Below are positions 8,280 through 14,955 of a stretch of DNA of 21,545 bases, one piece after another. The number at the start of each line of letters is the position of its first letter. The first letter of the stretch is position 1. The notes under the pieces are model-generated. The model did not search any database and had not been told where the DNA came from. It saw only the letters and a program-made list of their open reading frames with translations. The translations under genes were made by a program, and so were the position numbers. The stretch comes from VRUE01 sp035266685 (lineage in GTDB: Bacteria > Actinomycetota > Thermoleophilia > Solirubrobacterales > 70-9): contig DATFMX010000074.1 of the NCBI GenBank assembly GCA_035266685.1, positions 1 to 21,545 on the forward strand, in the 5' to 3' direction.

Positions 8280-9490
8280 GGAGCGAGCCCCAGCGGTTGA
8301 GATTCGAGGTCGCCGCCGAAGACGGCGCTGCGCGGGCCGGGGTGCTTCATACCGCGCACGGCCCGGTTCGCACGCCGGCGTTCATTCCGCTGGCCACGAA
8401 GGCGACGGTGCGCGGTCTTGAGTCTCGCGAGGTAGCTGGGGTGGGGTACGAGCTGATCCTCGGGAATACGTACCACCTGTTCGTCTCGCCCGGGCCGGAT
8501 CGGATCGCGGCTGCCGGGGGGCTGCATGAGTTCATGGGGTGGGACGGGGCGTTGATCACCGACTCGGGTGGGTTTCAGGTGTTCTCGCTGGCGCACGGCG
8601 GGGTGGCCGACGAGGTGAAGGGGAAGGGGAGGCCCGGCGGCAACCGGGGGTCGGTCGTCTCGATCGACGAGGAGGGGGTGCGGTTCCGCTCCTACAGGGA
8701 CGGGCGCGAACTGTTCCTCTCGCCTGAGGTCTCGATGGAGGTGCAGGCGAAGCTCGGGTCCGACATCGCGCTGGTCTTCGACGAGTGTACGCCCTACCAC
8801 GCCGACCGCGACTACACGGCGCGCTCGATGCAGCGCACGCACCGCTGGCTGGACCGCTGCCTGGAGTGGCATGGCGAGCACGGTCCGGCGCGGCAGGCGG
8901 TCTTCGGGATCGTCCAGGGCGGCGTGCATGAGGATCTGCGGCGCGAGTCGGCGCAGGCCGTCTCCGAGGCCGGCGTCGACGGCGTCGCGATCGGCGGCAC
9001 GCTGGGGCGCGACAAGCAGGAGATGCGCGGCGTGCTCGAGCTGACCGCGCCGCTGCTGCCCGAGCAGGCGCCCAAGCACCTGCTGGGGATCGGCGACGTC
9101 GACGACCTGCTCGCCGGCATCGCGCTCGGGCTCGACGTCTTCGACTGCGCGATCCCCACCCGCCTCGCCCGCCACGGCACCGCGCTCGTCCCCGACCCCG
9201 AGAAACGCTTCCGCCTCGACCTGCGCAAGGCCGGTTGGGAGGGCAACCGCGACCCGATCGCCGACGGCTGCCCCTGCCCCGCCTGCCGGCACCACGACCG
9301 CGACTACCTCAGCTACCTGTCCCGCGCCGAGGAGCTGACCGCCGTCCGCCTCCTCTGCCTCCACAACCTCACCTACATGCACGAACTGGTGGCCAACGCT
9401 CGAACCGCCATAGAGGCCGGAACCTTCAGCTCCTATTCCACCGCGGTTCTGAAGGGCGCCGCACCTTGGGCTATTCGGTGTTCTTCTTGA
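8276..9490 (+). CDS. tgt: tRNA-guanine transglycosylase
   Basis: 404 residues. Exchanges guanine 34 of GUN-anticodon tRNAs for a queuosine precursor (preQ1) or queuine. Active-site Asp96 is in DSGGFQVF, the nucleophile Asp290 is in VFDCAIPTR, and the zinc site is complete (Cys332, Cys334, Cys337 and His363). Two departures from the Zymomonas-type enzyme: the base-pocket loop reads GGTLGRDKQEM (241-250) instead of GGLAVGE followed by a longer run, one residue shorter; and about a dozen residues are inserted near KGRPGGNRG (117-125). The ATG overlaps the gpmI stop, so it is translated with glycolytic genes. The first third is rich in GGG glycine codons while the rest uses GGC. The last 20 nt overlap the kinase gene on the other strand. 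Confidence 0.93.
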   Translation: MRSEPQRLRFEVAAEDGAARAGVLHTAHGPVRTPAFIPLATKATVRGLESREVAGVGYELILGNTYHLFVSPGPDRIAAAGGLHEFMGWDGALITDSGGFQVFSLAHGGVADEVKGKGRPGGNRGSVVSIDEEGVRFRSYRDGRELFLSPEVSMEVQAKLGSDIALVFDECTPYHADRDYTARSMQRTHRWLDRCLEWHGEHGPARQAVFGIVQGGVHEDLRRESAQAVSEAGVDGVAIGGTLGRDKQEMRGVLELTAPLLPEQAPKHLLGIGDVDDLLAGIALGLDVFDCAIPTRLARHGTALVPDPEKRFRLDLRKAGWEGNRDPIADGCPCPACRHHDRDYLSYLSRAEELTAVRLLCLHNLTYMHELVANARTAIEAGTFSSYSTAVLKGAAPWAIRCSS

Positions 9491-10700
9491 CCAGTTCCTT
9501 CACTTCTTCGACCACCTTGTCGACCGTGTCGCCGGCGACTTCGCTGGCGTGGACGCCGGTTGCCTTGTCGGTTGCGACGATCACCGCGGCGGCCACCGCG
9601 GCGGCGATCAGGACGAGGGCTACGGCGGCCATCACGAAGCGGGCGAAGCGGGAGAAGGCGCCGCGCTTGGCCGGGGCGGGGGGCGCGACTTGTCGCGGCG
9701 CCGGCTCCACGGGTTGCTGCGGCGCGCGGGCGACCGGGCGGCGGGTCGGCGAGGACGGGCGCAGCTCGGTGCGCTCGGTCTGGTCGAGGCGGCGCGTCGC
9801 CTCCTCGCCGCCGAGCACCTGGGTCGCCGTCTCGCCCTCCTCGAGCGGCAGCGTCACATCCTCGCCCTGCAGGCCCATCTGCAGCCCGCCGGCCAGCTCG
9901 TCGGCGCTGGCGTAGCGGCGCGAGGGGTCGCCCTCCAGCGCCCGCAGCACGGCGCCGCCGAGCGTCTCCGGCACCTCGTCGTTGTAGGTGGTGGGGGGCA
10001 GGGGGCGCTCGTTCTGCTGGCGCACCGCCAGCTCGGCCAGGGTCGAGCCCTCGTAGGGCAGGCGACCGGTGAGGAACTGGTAGAGGACGACGCCGAGCGC
10101 GTAGACGTCGGTCGCCGGCGTCGCCTCCTCGCCGCGCACCTGCTCGGGCGCCAGGTAGGCGGCGGTGCCGACCACCGAGCCGACCTGCGTGATCCGGGTC
10201 TGGGCGAGCGCCCGGGCGATCCCGAAGTCGGTCAGCTTGACCGTCATCGGCCCGCCGCCCACCGGCCCGCCGACGACCATCAGGTTGCCTGGCTTGACGT
10301 CGCGGTGGATGATCCCGCGCCGGTGCGCGTAGTCGAGGCCGGCGCAGGCCTGGACGCCGGCCTCGGCGGCGATCTCCGGGTCGAGCGGGCCGTGGCGCTG
10401 CAGGATCTGCGCCCCGGAGCGTCCTTCGACGTACTCCATGACGATGTAGTGACGGCTCTCGTCGATCCCGGTGTCGTAGACCTGGACGATGTTGGGGTGG
10501 ATCAGCTTGGCGACCGCCAGCGCCTCGCGGCGGAAGCGGGCGACGAAGCGCTCGTCGTCGGAGAGGTGCTCGGCGAGGATCTTCACCGCGACGGTGCGCT
10601 CGAGGGTCAGGTCGGTGGCGCGGTAGACGTTCGACATCCCGCCCGAGCCGAGTCGGTCGGCGAGCTCGTAGCGCCCGGATAGGGCCGCCGGCGCCATCAT
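9471..10700 (-). CDS. Transmembrane Ser/Thr protein kinase (PknB-like, no PASTA domains)
   Basis: 409 residues. The kinase domain (about 10-275) has glycine loop GSGGMSNVY, Lys40 in VAVK, Glu59, catalytic Asp134 in HRDVKPGN, Asp158 in DFGIAR, and APEQ. A linker of about 75 residues rich in Thr, Glu and Pro follows, with TATQVLGG and RRLDQTERTEL as likely autophosphorylation sites. A single membrane segment (about 355-376) leads to a 33-residue outer tail forming a charged helix; PknB's PASTA repeats are absent. Two adjacent ATGs compete: the first overlaps the lipoprotein stop, the second lies 6 nt from GGGGAGG and would give 408 residues. It is the last gene of the phosphoesterase-lipoprotein-kinase unit. 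With so small an outer tail, sensing may depend on a partner, perhaps the lipoprotein. Confidence 0.93.
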   Translation of the reverse strand: MMAPAALSGRYELADRLGSGGMSNVYRATDLTLERTVAVKILAEHLSDDERFVARFRREALAVAKLIHPNIVQVYDTGIDESRHYIVMEYVEGRSGAQILQRHGPLDPEIAAEAGVQACAGLDYAHRRGIIHRDVKPGNLMVVGGPVGGGPMTVKLTDFGIARALAQTRITQVGSVVGTAAYLAPEQVRGEEATPATDVYALGVVLYQFLTGRLPYEGSTLAELAVRQQNERPLPPTTYNDEVPETLGGAVLRALEGDPSRRYASADELAGGLQMGLQGEDVTLPLEEGETATQVLGGEEATRRLDQTERTELRPSSPTRRPVARAPQQPVEPAPRQVAPPAPAKRGAFSRFARFVMAAVALVLIAAAVAAAVIVATDKATGVHASEVAGDTVDKVVEEVKELVKKNTE

Positions 10701-11344
10701 TCGCCTCCCCCGGCCGGGGCGCCGGGGCCGACGCCGCCCGACGGGCCTTCGGGCGCCGCTTCTTCAGGCGCTTCTTCGGCCGCCGGCGGGCCGTTGCCCT
10801 TTTCGGCGCCGTTGCCTTCGCCGTTGGCCTGCGGCGGCAGCGAGGGGGAGCCGCCTTCTTCGGCTTCTTCCTGCTTCGGCTTCGCCTTGGATTCCTTTTC
10901 CTTCTGCTTCGGCGCTTCGGCTTCTTCTTCGGGTTCGGTCGGGACTTCGGCCGGGGTGATCGCTTCGCTGCTCGATTCTTCGCAGGATGCGATCACTTCT
11001 TCCAGCCGCGCCGCGCCCTGCTCGAGCGCCCGCTTCAGCTTCGGATCGACGCCTTCCAGCGCTTCGGTCTGTTCGCCCACCTGCTGTGCCGCGCTTTCGG
11101 CGCCGACGCAGTCGCCTTCGCCCGCGAGCTGCTTGACCGTGTCGAGGTTGGCGGTGATCTCGCGCGCCGTCTCTCCGGGCAGCAGCTTGGCGTCTTCGCC
11201 GCCGCAGGCGGTCAGCCCGACGGCGATCAGGAGGCCCGCGGCGAGGGCAAGCGATGGCAGGGAGGCGCGACGCACTCGGGCGAGTCTAGAGAACCGCCCA
11301 TGGCGCAAGAATTGCCTGCATATGAACGTGGATGAGCGTTTCAT
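10697..11344 (-). CDS. Predicted lipoprotein with acidic, low-complexity tail
   Basis: 215 residues from the ATG at 11344, which overlaps the phosphoesterase stop. An in-frame GTG at 11275 would give 192 residues and a compact signal peptide: short RR start, hydrophobic core, then lipobox LTAC. The mature part starts with about 80 helical residues (LLPGETAREITANLDTVKQ onward) holding two cysteines, in GDC and ASC, that could bond. The rest is low-complexity: Glu/Lys/Ala-rich, then Gly/Pro-rich, probably a disordered spacer. Codons here favour GAA and AAG, unlike the GAG-rich neighbours, giving runs of CTTC on the plus strand. I do not recognise a named family. Its stop overlaps the kinase start, so the two products are made together; a surface partner for the kinase is an inference. 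Confidence 0.8.
   Translation of the reverse strand: MKRSSTFICRQFLRHGRFSRLARVRRASLPSLALAAGLLIAVGLTACGGEDAKLLPGETAREITANLDTVKQLAGEGDCVGAESAAQQVGEQTEALEGVDPKLKRALEQGAARLEEVIASCEESSSEAITPAEVPTEPEEEAEAPKQKEKESKAKPKQEEAEEGGSPSLPPQANGEGNGAEKGNGPPAAEEAPEEAAPEGPSGGVGPGAPAGGGE
11283..11288 (-). promoter_or_regulatory. Possible -10 box before the internal GTG of the lipoprotein gene
   Basis: Read on the minus strand, TAGACT stands 7 nt before the GTG at 11275-11273. This spacing is what a leaderless transcript starting at the GTG would need. TTCTTG lies 17 nt further up as a poor -35. This supports, but does not prove, the shorter lipoprotein start and a second promoter for the lipoprotein-kinase pair. 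Confidence 0.35.
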
Positions 11345-12072
11345 GAGCCGACCTTGAGCCGCTCTGCGAGGCGTCGCGGCAGACCCGCCGCGACGATTGC
11401 CGCGGCGGCTCGCTCGACGTCGTAGGGGACGCGGTGGAAGCGGGCGGTCGCCTCGCCGGTGTCGAGCTCCAGCCAGGCGGCGCGCGGGTCGCCGTCGCGC
11501 GGCTGGCCGACGCTGCCCGGGTTGACCAGCCACCGGCCCGCGCCGAGGTCGAGCAGCGTGTCGTCGCTCGCCTGCGCGCCGCGGATCTCCTCGCCCTCCG
11601 CGCGGACGAAGAAGAGCGAGACATGGGAGTGGCCGACCAGCGCGATCCGCTGCTCCTGGGCGTCGAGGCAGGCGTCGGCCTGCTCGGCGGAGAGCACGTA
11701 CTCCCAGACCGGGTCGCGGGGAGAGGCGTGGAAGATGCCGATCTGCTCGCGCTCGCCGGCGGGCTCGAGCCCGCGCAGCCACTCCGTCGTCCGCGTGGCG
11801 ACCTGGCCGCGGGTCCAGGCGACGGCCGTCGCCGCCGCCTCGGAGAAGGCGTTGACGTCGAGCGCGCCGAGCACGGCGAGGTCGTGGTTGCCGACGAGGC
11901 AGATCGCGCAGCGCTCGCGCGCCAGGTCGGCGCACCCGTCGGGCTCGGCGCCGTAGCCGACCAGATCGCCGAGGCACCAGGTCTCCTCCACCCCCGCCGC
12001 GTCGATTGCGCCCAGCACCGCCTCGAAGGCGGGCAGGTTGGCGTGGATGTCGCTGAGCACGGCGATGCGCAT
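11341..12072 (-). CDS. YfcE-type metallophosphoesterase
   Basis: 243 residues. Calcineurin-like two-metal phosphoesterase with the full set of ligands: Asp8 and His10 in SDIHAN, Asp36 in GDLVGYG, Asn62-His63 in GNHD, His115 in FHASPRDP, and His148/His150 in GHSH. NPGSVGQPRDGDPRA near residue 200 is typical of the small single-domain branch that includes YfcE and MJ0936, whose members act on phosphodiesters in vitro; physiological substrates are rarely known. The ATG at 12072 is chosen because MRIAVLSDIHAN is the family's standard N-terminus. First gene of the minus-strand unit; its stop overlaps the lipoprotein start. It diverges from argS across only 49 nt. Confidence 0.92.
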   Translation of the reverse strand: MRIAVLSDIHANLPAFEAVLGAIDAAGVEETWCLGDLVGYGAEPDGCADLARERCAICLVGNHDLAVLGALDVNAFSEAAATAVAWTRGQVATRTTEWLRGLEPAGEREQIGIFHASPRDPVWEYVLSAEQADACLDAQEQRIALVGHSHVSLFFVRAEGEEIRGAQASDDTLLDLGAGRWLVNPGSVGQPRDGDPRAAWLELDTGEATARFHRVPYDVERAAAAIVAAGLPRRLAERLKVGS

Positions 12073-12121
12073 GGGGGCGGCCAGCGTACTCGGGCACCGC
12101 TTCGGTCCATACGATGCACCC
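12073..12121. promoter_or_regulatory. Divergent promoter region between metallophosphoesterase and argS
   Basis: The 49-nt gap holds a -10-like box for each side. For argS, TACGAT at 12110-12115 is followed by 6 nt and then the ATG, the exact geometry of a leaderless promoter. For the phosphoesterase, TACGCT read on the minus strand (12088-12083) is 10 nt before its ATG. Neither has a good -35 or a Shine-Dalgarno sequence. The two polymerase footprints must overlap, so the units may exclude each other. Confidence 0.5.
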
Positions 12122-13756
12122 ATGACTGCAACGGACTCGATCAGCGAGCTGCGGGTGGCCGTCGAGCGCGCCGCGCGCACCCTGCGCGACGGCGAGCCGA
12201 TCGAGCCCCGGCCGACCCTCGACCGCCCGCCCAAGCCGGAGCTCGGCGACTACAGCTCCAACGCGGCGATGCTGCTGGCGGCGCCGCTCGGCGAGGCGCC
12301 GCGCGACGTCGCGGCGCGGCTCGGCGAGGAGCTCGAGCGTGAGCTGGGCGCCGCGGGCAGCGTCGACCGGATCGAGGTCGCCGGCCCCGGCTTCGTCAAT
12401 CTCTTCCTCTCCGACGATTGGTACCGGCGGGCGATGGCGGGGCTCGGCGCCGCCGGCAGGGAGCTCGGGCCGGCGCCGGTCGCCTCGCCACAGCGGATGC
12501 TGGTCGAGTACGTCTCGGCCAACCCGACCGGGCCGCTGCATGTCGGCGGCGGTCGTCACGCCGCCTACGGCGACGCCCTGGTGCGCCTGCTGAAGGCGGT
12601 CGGCCACGAGGTCGAAAGCGAGTACTACGTCAACGACGCCGGCGGTCAGGTGCAGCGCTTCGCCGAGTCGATCGTCGCCGCGATGAAGGGCGAGCCGCCG
12701 CCGAAAGACGGCTACGAAGGCGCCTACGTCGCCGAGCTGGGCGAGCGGATGAAGGCCGAGGGGATCGATGTGGAGGAGACGGAGGCGATCGGCCGGCGCG
12801 GGATCGAGCTGATCCTCGAGGGCGTGCGCGGGACGCTCGAGCGCTTCGGGGTCGGCTTCGACAGCTGGTTCTCCGAGCGCGACCTCTACGCGAGCGGCGA
12901 GGTCGAGGCTGCGCTGGAGGAGCTGGAGCGGCGCGGCCACACCTACCGCAGCGAAGACGCCCTGTGGCTGCGCAGCAGCGAGTTCGGCGACGACAAGGAC
13001 CGCGTGCTGATCCGCTCCGACGGCGATCCGACCTACCTCGCCGCCGACGTCGCCTACCACCGCGACAAGCTCGAGCGCGGCTTCGAGCATCTGATCGATG
13101 TGCTCGGCGCCGACCACCACGGCTACGCGCCGCGCCTGCGTGCCGCGATCGCGGCGCTCGGCACCGATCCCGAGCGGCTGGAGGCGCTGATCATGCGGCT
13201 GGTCCACATCGTCGAATCGGGCGAGCGGGCGCAGATGTCGAAGCGCAGCGGCGAGTTCGTCACGCTCGACGAACTGGTCGAGGACATCGGCGTCGACGCG
13301 ACCCGCTGGTTCATGCTCTGGCGCAGCCACGACACGACCGTCGACCTCGACCTCGAGCTGGCGCGCCGCGAGTCCAGCGACAACCCCGTCTACTACGTGC
13401 AGTACGCGCACGCGCGGATCGCCAGCATCCTGCGCAAAGCGGGCGGCGAGGCGGGGGAGGCCGGGGCGCCGACGCCGGGCACCCCGCTGGAGCCCGCCGA
13501 GCGCGATCTGGTCAAGCGCCTGCTCGAGTTCCCCGAGGAGGTGCGCGAGGCGGCGGCGCGGCGCGCCCCGCACCGGATCTGCGCCTACTCGACGGCGGTC
13601 GCCGCCGACTTCCACGCCTTCTACCGCGACTGCCAGGTGGTCGGCGCCGAGGGCGAGGGGGTCGAGCGCTCGCGGCTCGGGCTCTGCCTGCTGGCGCAGC
13701 GCACGATCGCCGCCTCGCTGGGGCTGCTCGGCATCTCAGCCCCCGATCAGATGTGA
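12122..13756 (+). CDS. argS: Arginyl-tRNA synthetase
   Basis: 544 residues. Class I synthetase charging tRNA-Arg. An N-terminal Add-1 domain (about 1-110) is followed by the catalytic core with VSANPTGPLHVGGGR (about 131-145). The HIGH signature appears as HVGG (140-143), a form I also associate with mycobacterial enzymes, so not a defect. The KMSKS-like loop is AQMSKRSGE, as usual in ArgRS where the first Lys is lost. The C-terminal DALR anticodon-binding domain begins near NPVYYVQYAHARI. The ATG at 12122 has no Shine-Dalgarno sequence but lies 6 nt after a TACGAT box, suggesting a leaderless message. An in-frame upstream extension would run into the divergent gene and is rejected. The stop overlaps the next gene (GTGA). 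Confidence 0.96.
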   Translation: MTATDSISELRVAVERAARTLRDGEPIEPRPTLDRPPKPELGDYSSNAAMLLAAPLGEAPRDVAARLGEELERELGAAGSVDRIEVAGPGFVNLFLSDDWYRRAMAGLGAAGRELGPAPVASPQRMLVEYVSANPTGPLHVGGGRHAAYGDALVRLLKAVGHEVESEYYVNDAGGQVQRFAESIVAAMKGEPPPKDGYEGAYVAELGERMKAEGIDVEETEAIGRRGIELILEGVRGTLERFGVGFDSWFSERDLYASGEVEAALEELERRGHTYRSEDALWLRSSEFGDDKDRVLIRSDGDPTYLAADVAYHRDKLERGFEHLIDVLGADHHGYAPRLRAAIAALGTDPERLEALIMRLVHIVESGERAQMSKRSGEFVTLDELVEDIGVDATRWFMLWRSHDTTVDLDLELARRESSDNPVYYVQYAHARIASILRKAGGEAGEAGAPTPGTPLEPAERDLVKRLLEFPEEVREAAARRAPHRICAYSTAVAADFHAFYRDCQVVGAEGEGVERSRLGLCLLAQRTIAASLGLLGISAPDQM

Positions 13757-14370
13757 AGGTCCTGGCGGAGATCCCCGCCCGCGACGCGTCGGAGCTGCGC
13801 ACAGGCTCGCTGCGGCGCGGCGACCTCGAGGCTCACGAGGGTCTGCTGGAGGGGCTGGGGGACGCACGCTGCATCCTGGCGACCGGCCACGAGCCGGCGA
13901 CCACCCGCAGCGTGGCGGTTGGGCTGGCGGCCACGGCGGCGGCACGCGGATCGCGCGTGGCGCTGGTCGAGTGCGCCCTCGCCGACCCGGGGCTGGCCGG
14001 TGCGCTGGGGCTCGCCACGGCGCCGGGCCTGCACGAGTACCTGCGCGGCACGGCGGACAGCGCGGCGATTCTCAAGCCGGTCGTCCTCGCGGGCCCCGGC
14101 TCCGCCGATGCGACCGAGCCGCTGGTCTGCATCGTCGCCGGTCGCCCTTCCGGGGACGGCGCCCACCTGCTCGCCTCGGAGCCCTTCGCGCGGGCGCTGG
14201 CGGGCCTGCGCGAGGCCTACGAGCTCGTCGTGCTCCTCGGCCCGCCGCTGCGCGACGAGAACTCGCTGCGGCCGGTGCTGCCGCCGGTCGACGCCACGAT
14301 CGCCTGCCTCGGGCCGGACGAGTCACGCAAGGTGCCGATCTCGGCGCAGGGGATCGTCATCCAGAACTGA
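13753..14370 (+). CDS. MinD/BY-kinase-like protein with degenerate nucleotide-binding motifs
   Basis: 205 residues from a GTG that overlaps the argS stop (GTGA). The order of segments follows CpsD/BY-kinase and MinD-type deviant P-loop ATPases: a lead-in helix, ILATGHEPATTRSVAVGLA (about 41-59) where the P-loop should be, RVALVECALADP (68-79) at Walker A', PGLHEYLRG (91-99), AGRPSGDGAHLLASEPF near the usual 'PNPAELLAS' block, and ELVVLLGPPL (157-166) at Walker B/switch II. The catalytic residues are gone: no GKS/GKT lysine in the P-loop, Glu-Cys-Ala instead of Asp-x-Asp in A', and no Asp before the PP of switch II. It is therefore probably a non-hydrolysing relative. Codon use matches its neighbours and the frame is intact, so it is not an obvious pseudogene. 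Function unknown; a scaffold or regulator of envelope polysaccharide assembly is one guess. Confidence 0.75.
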   Translation: MKVLAEIPARDASELRTGSLRRGDLEAHEGLLEGLGDARCILATGHEPATTRSVAVGLAATAAARGSRVALVECALADPGLAGALGLATAPGLHEYLRGTADSAAILKPVVLAGPGSADATEPLVCIVAGRPSGDGAHLLASEPFARALAGLREAYELVVLLGPPLRDENSLRPVLPPVDATIACLGPDESRKVPISAQGIVIQN

Positions 14371-14386
14371 GCCGCCAGCCCCGGGG

Positions 14387-14431
14387 CGCGGTCGAGGTTT
14401 GGACCGCTATGCGACCCGAACCTCGACCGCG
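14387..14431. terminator. Bidirectional hairpin between convergent genes
   Basis: CGCGGTCGAGGTT (14387-14399) and AACCTCGACCGCG (14419-14431) form a perfect 13-bp stem around a 19-nt loop. It begins 17 nt after the plus-strand gene's stop and ends 8 nt before the minus-strand ccmH stop at 14440, so it serves both transcripts. There are no long T-runs on either side, as is common for actinobacterial terminators. Position and stem length make a shared terminator the simplest reading. Confidence 0.7.
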
Positions 14432-14439
14432 TTGCGGAG

Positions 14440-14955
14440 CTACAGGTCGTAACGAGCCAGGTCGCGCTCGAGGCGCTCGGCGTCGTCGCCGCTCGGCCCT
14501 TTGTCAGTGGGGGCGCCGTCGTCGCCGGGTCGCGAGGCCCGTCGCCAGCGCGCCACGCCGAACGCCAGGGCGACGGCCGCGACGAAGAAGCCGATCGCCG
14601 GCACCAGGTAGGCGGAGAGGTCGAAGCCCTTGCCTTCGGGCAGCGCCAGAACCGCCGGCCCGTACTGGGCGACGAGCGCGTCCTTGACTTCGGACTTGTC
14701 CCTGCCTTCGGCGATCAGCCGCTTGACCAGCGCCCGCTCGCGCTCCGCCTGCGGCGATTCCGCCAGCTCGAGCAGCGTGCCGCAGATCGGGCACATCACT
14801 TCGCCTTCGACGTCGTTGATGCTGGTCTGCGGCGCGGCGGCGGCGTACGTGGGGCCAGCCACGAACAGAAAGGTCAGCGCCAGCGCCAGCGCCAGCACGC
14901 CGATGCCTGGCGACTTTCCCGTCCACTGGACCGAAAATACGCCAGGCGACCTCAT
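14440..14955 (-). CDS. ccmH: CcmH-type cytochrome c maturation thiol protein
   Basis: 171 residues. Signal/anchor segment at about 17-40, then the CcmH domain with the redox pair Cys55/Cys58 in MCPICGT (proteobacterial enzymes have RCxxCQ), LVKRLIAEGRDKSEVKDAL and QYGPAVLA. A second membrane helix follows at about 116-134, and a short charged cytosolic tail. CcmH helps keep the CxxCH cysteines of apocytochrome c reduced and ready for haem attachment by CcmF. The ATG overlaps the stop of the CcmG-like gene (ATGA), so the two thiol proteins are co-translated. No other Met start lies between the upstream gene and the signal sequence. The change from Q to G after the second Cys fits Gram-positive relatives. 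Confidence 0.88.
   Translation of the reverse strand: MRSPGVFSVQWTGKSPGIGVLALALALTFLFVAGPTYAAAAPQTSINDVEGEVMCPICGTLLELAESPQAERERALVKRLIAEGRDKSEVKDALVAQYGPAVLALPEGKGFDLSAYLVPAIGFFVAAVALAFGVARWRRASRPGDDGAPTDKGPSGDDAERLERDLARYDL

Noticed and set aside
12140..12145. ArgRS HVGG in place of HIGH as a defective active site
   Set aside because: A Gly at the second His position is known in actinobacterial ArgRS as far as I recall, and the rest of the enzyme is intact. The motif itself lies at about codon 140.
10697..13615. A 2.9-kb open frame on the minus strand running through argS, the phosphoesterase and the lipoprotein
   Set aside because: Only its last part (from 11344 or 11275) has a signal peptide and lipobox; the rest lies opposite argS and in the wrong frame of the phosphoesterase, and is Arg/Ala-rich as expected of GC-rich antisense frames.
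14905..14947. Inverted repeat GCCTGGCG/CGCCAGGC with a smaller palindrome GTCCACTGGAC inside, at the start of ccmH
   Set aside because: 8-bp arms with a 27-nt spacer are likely by chance in GC-rich coding DNA, and no regulatory reading is supported by position.
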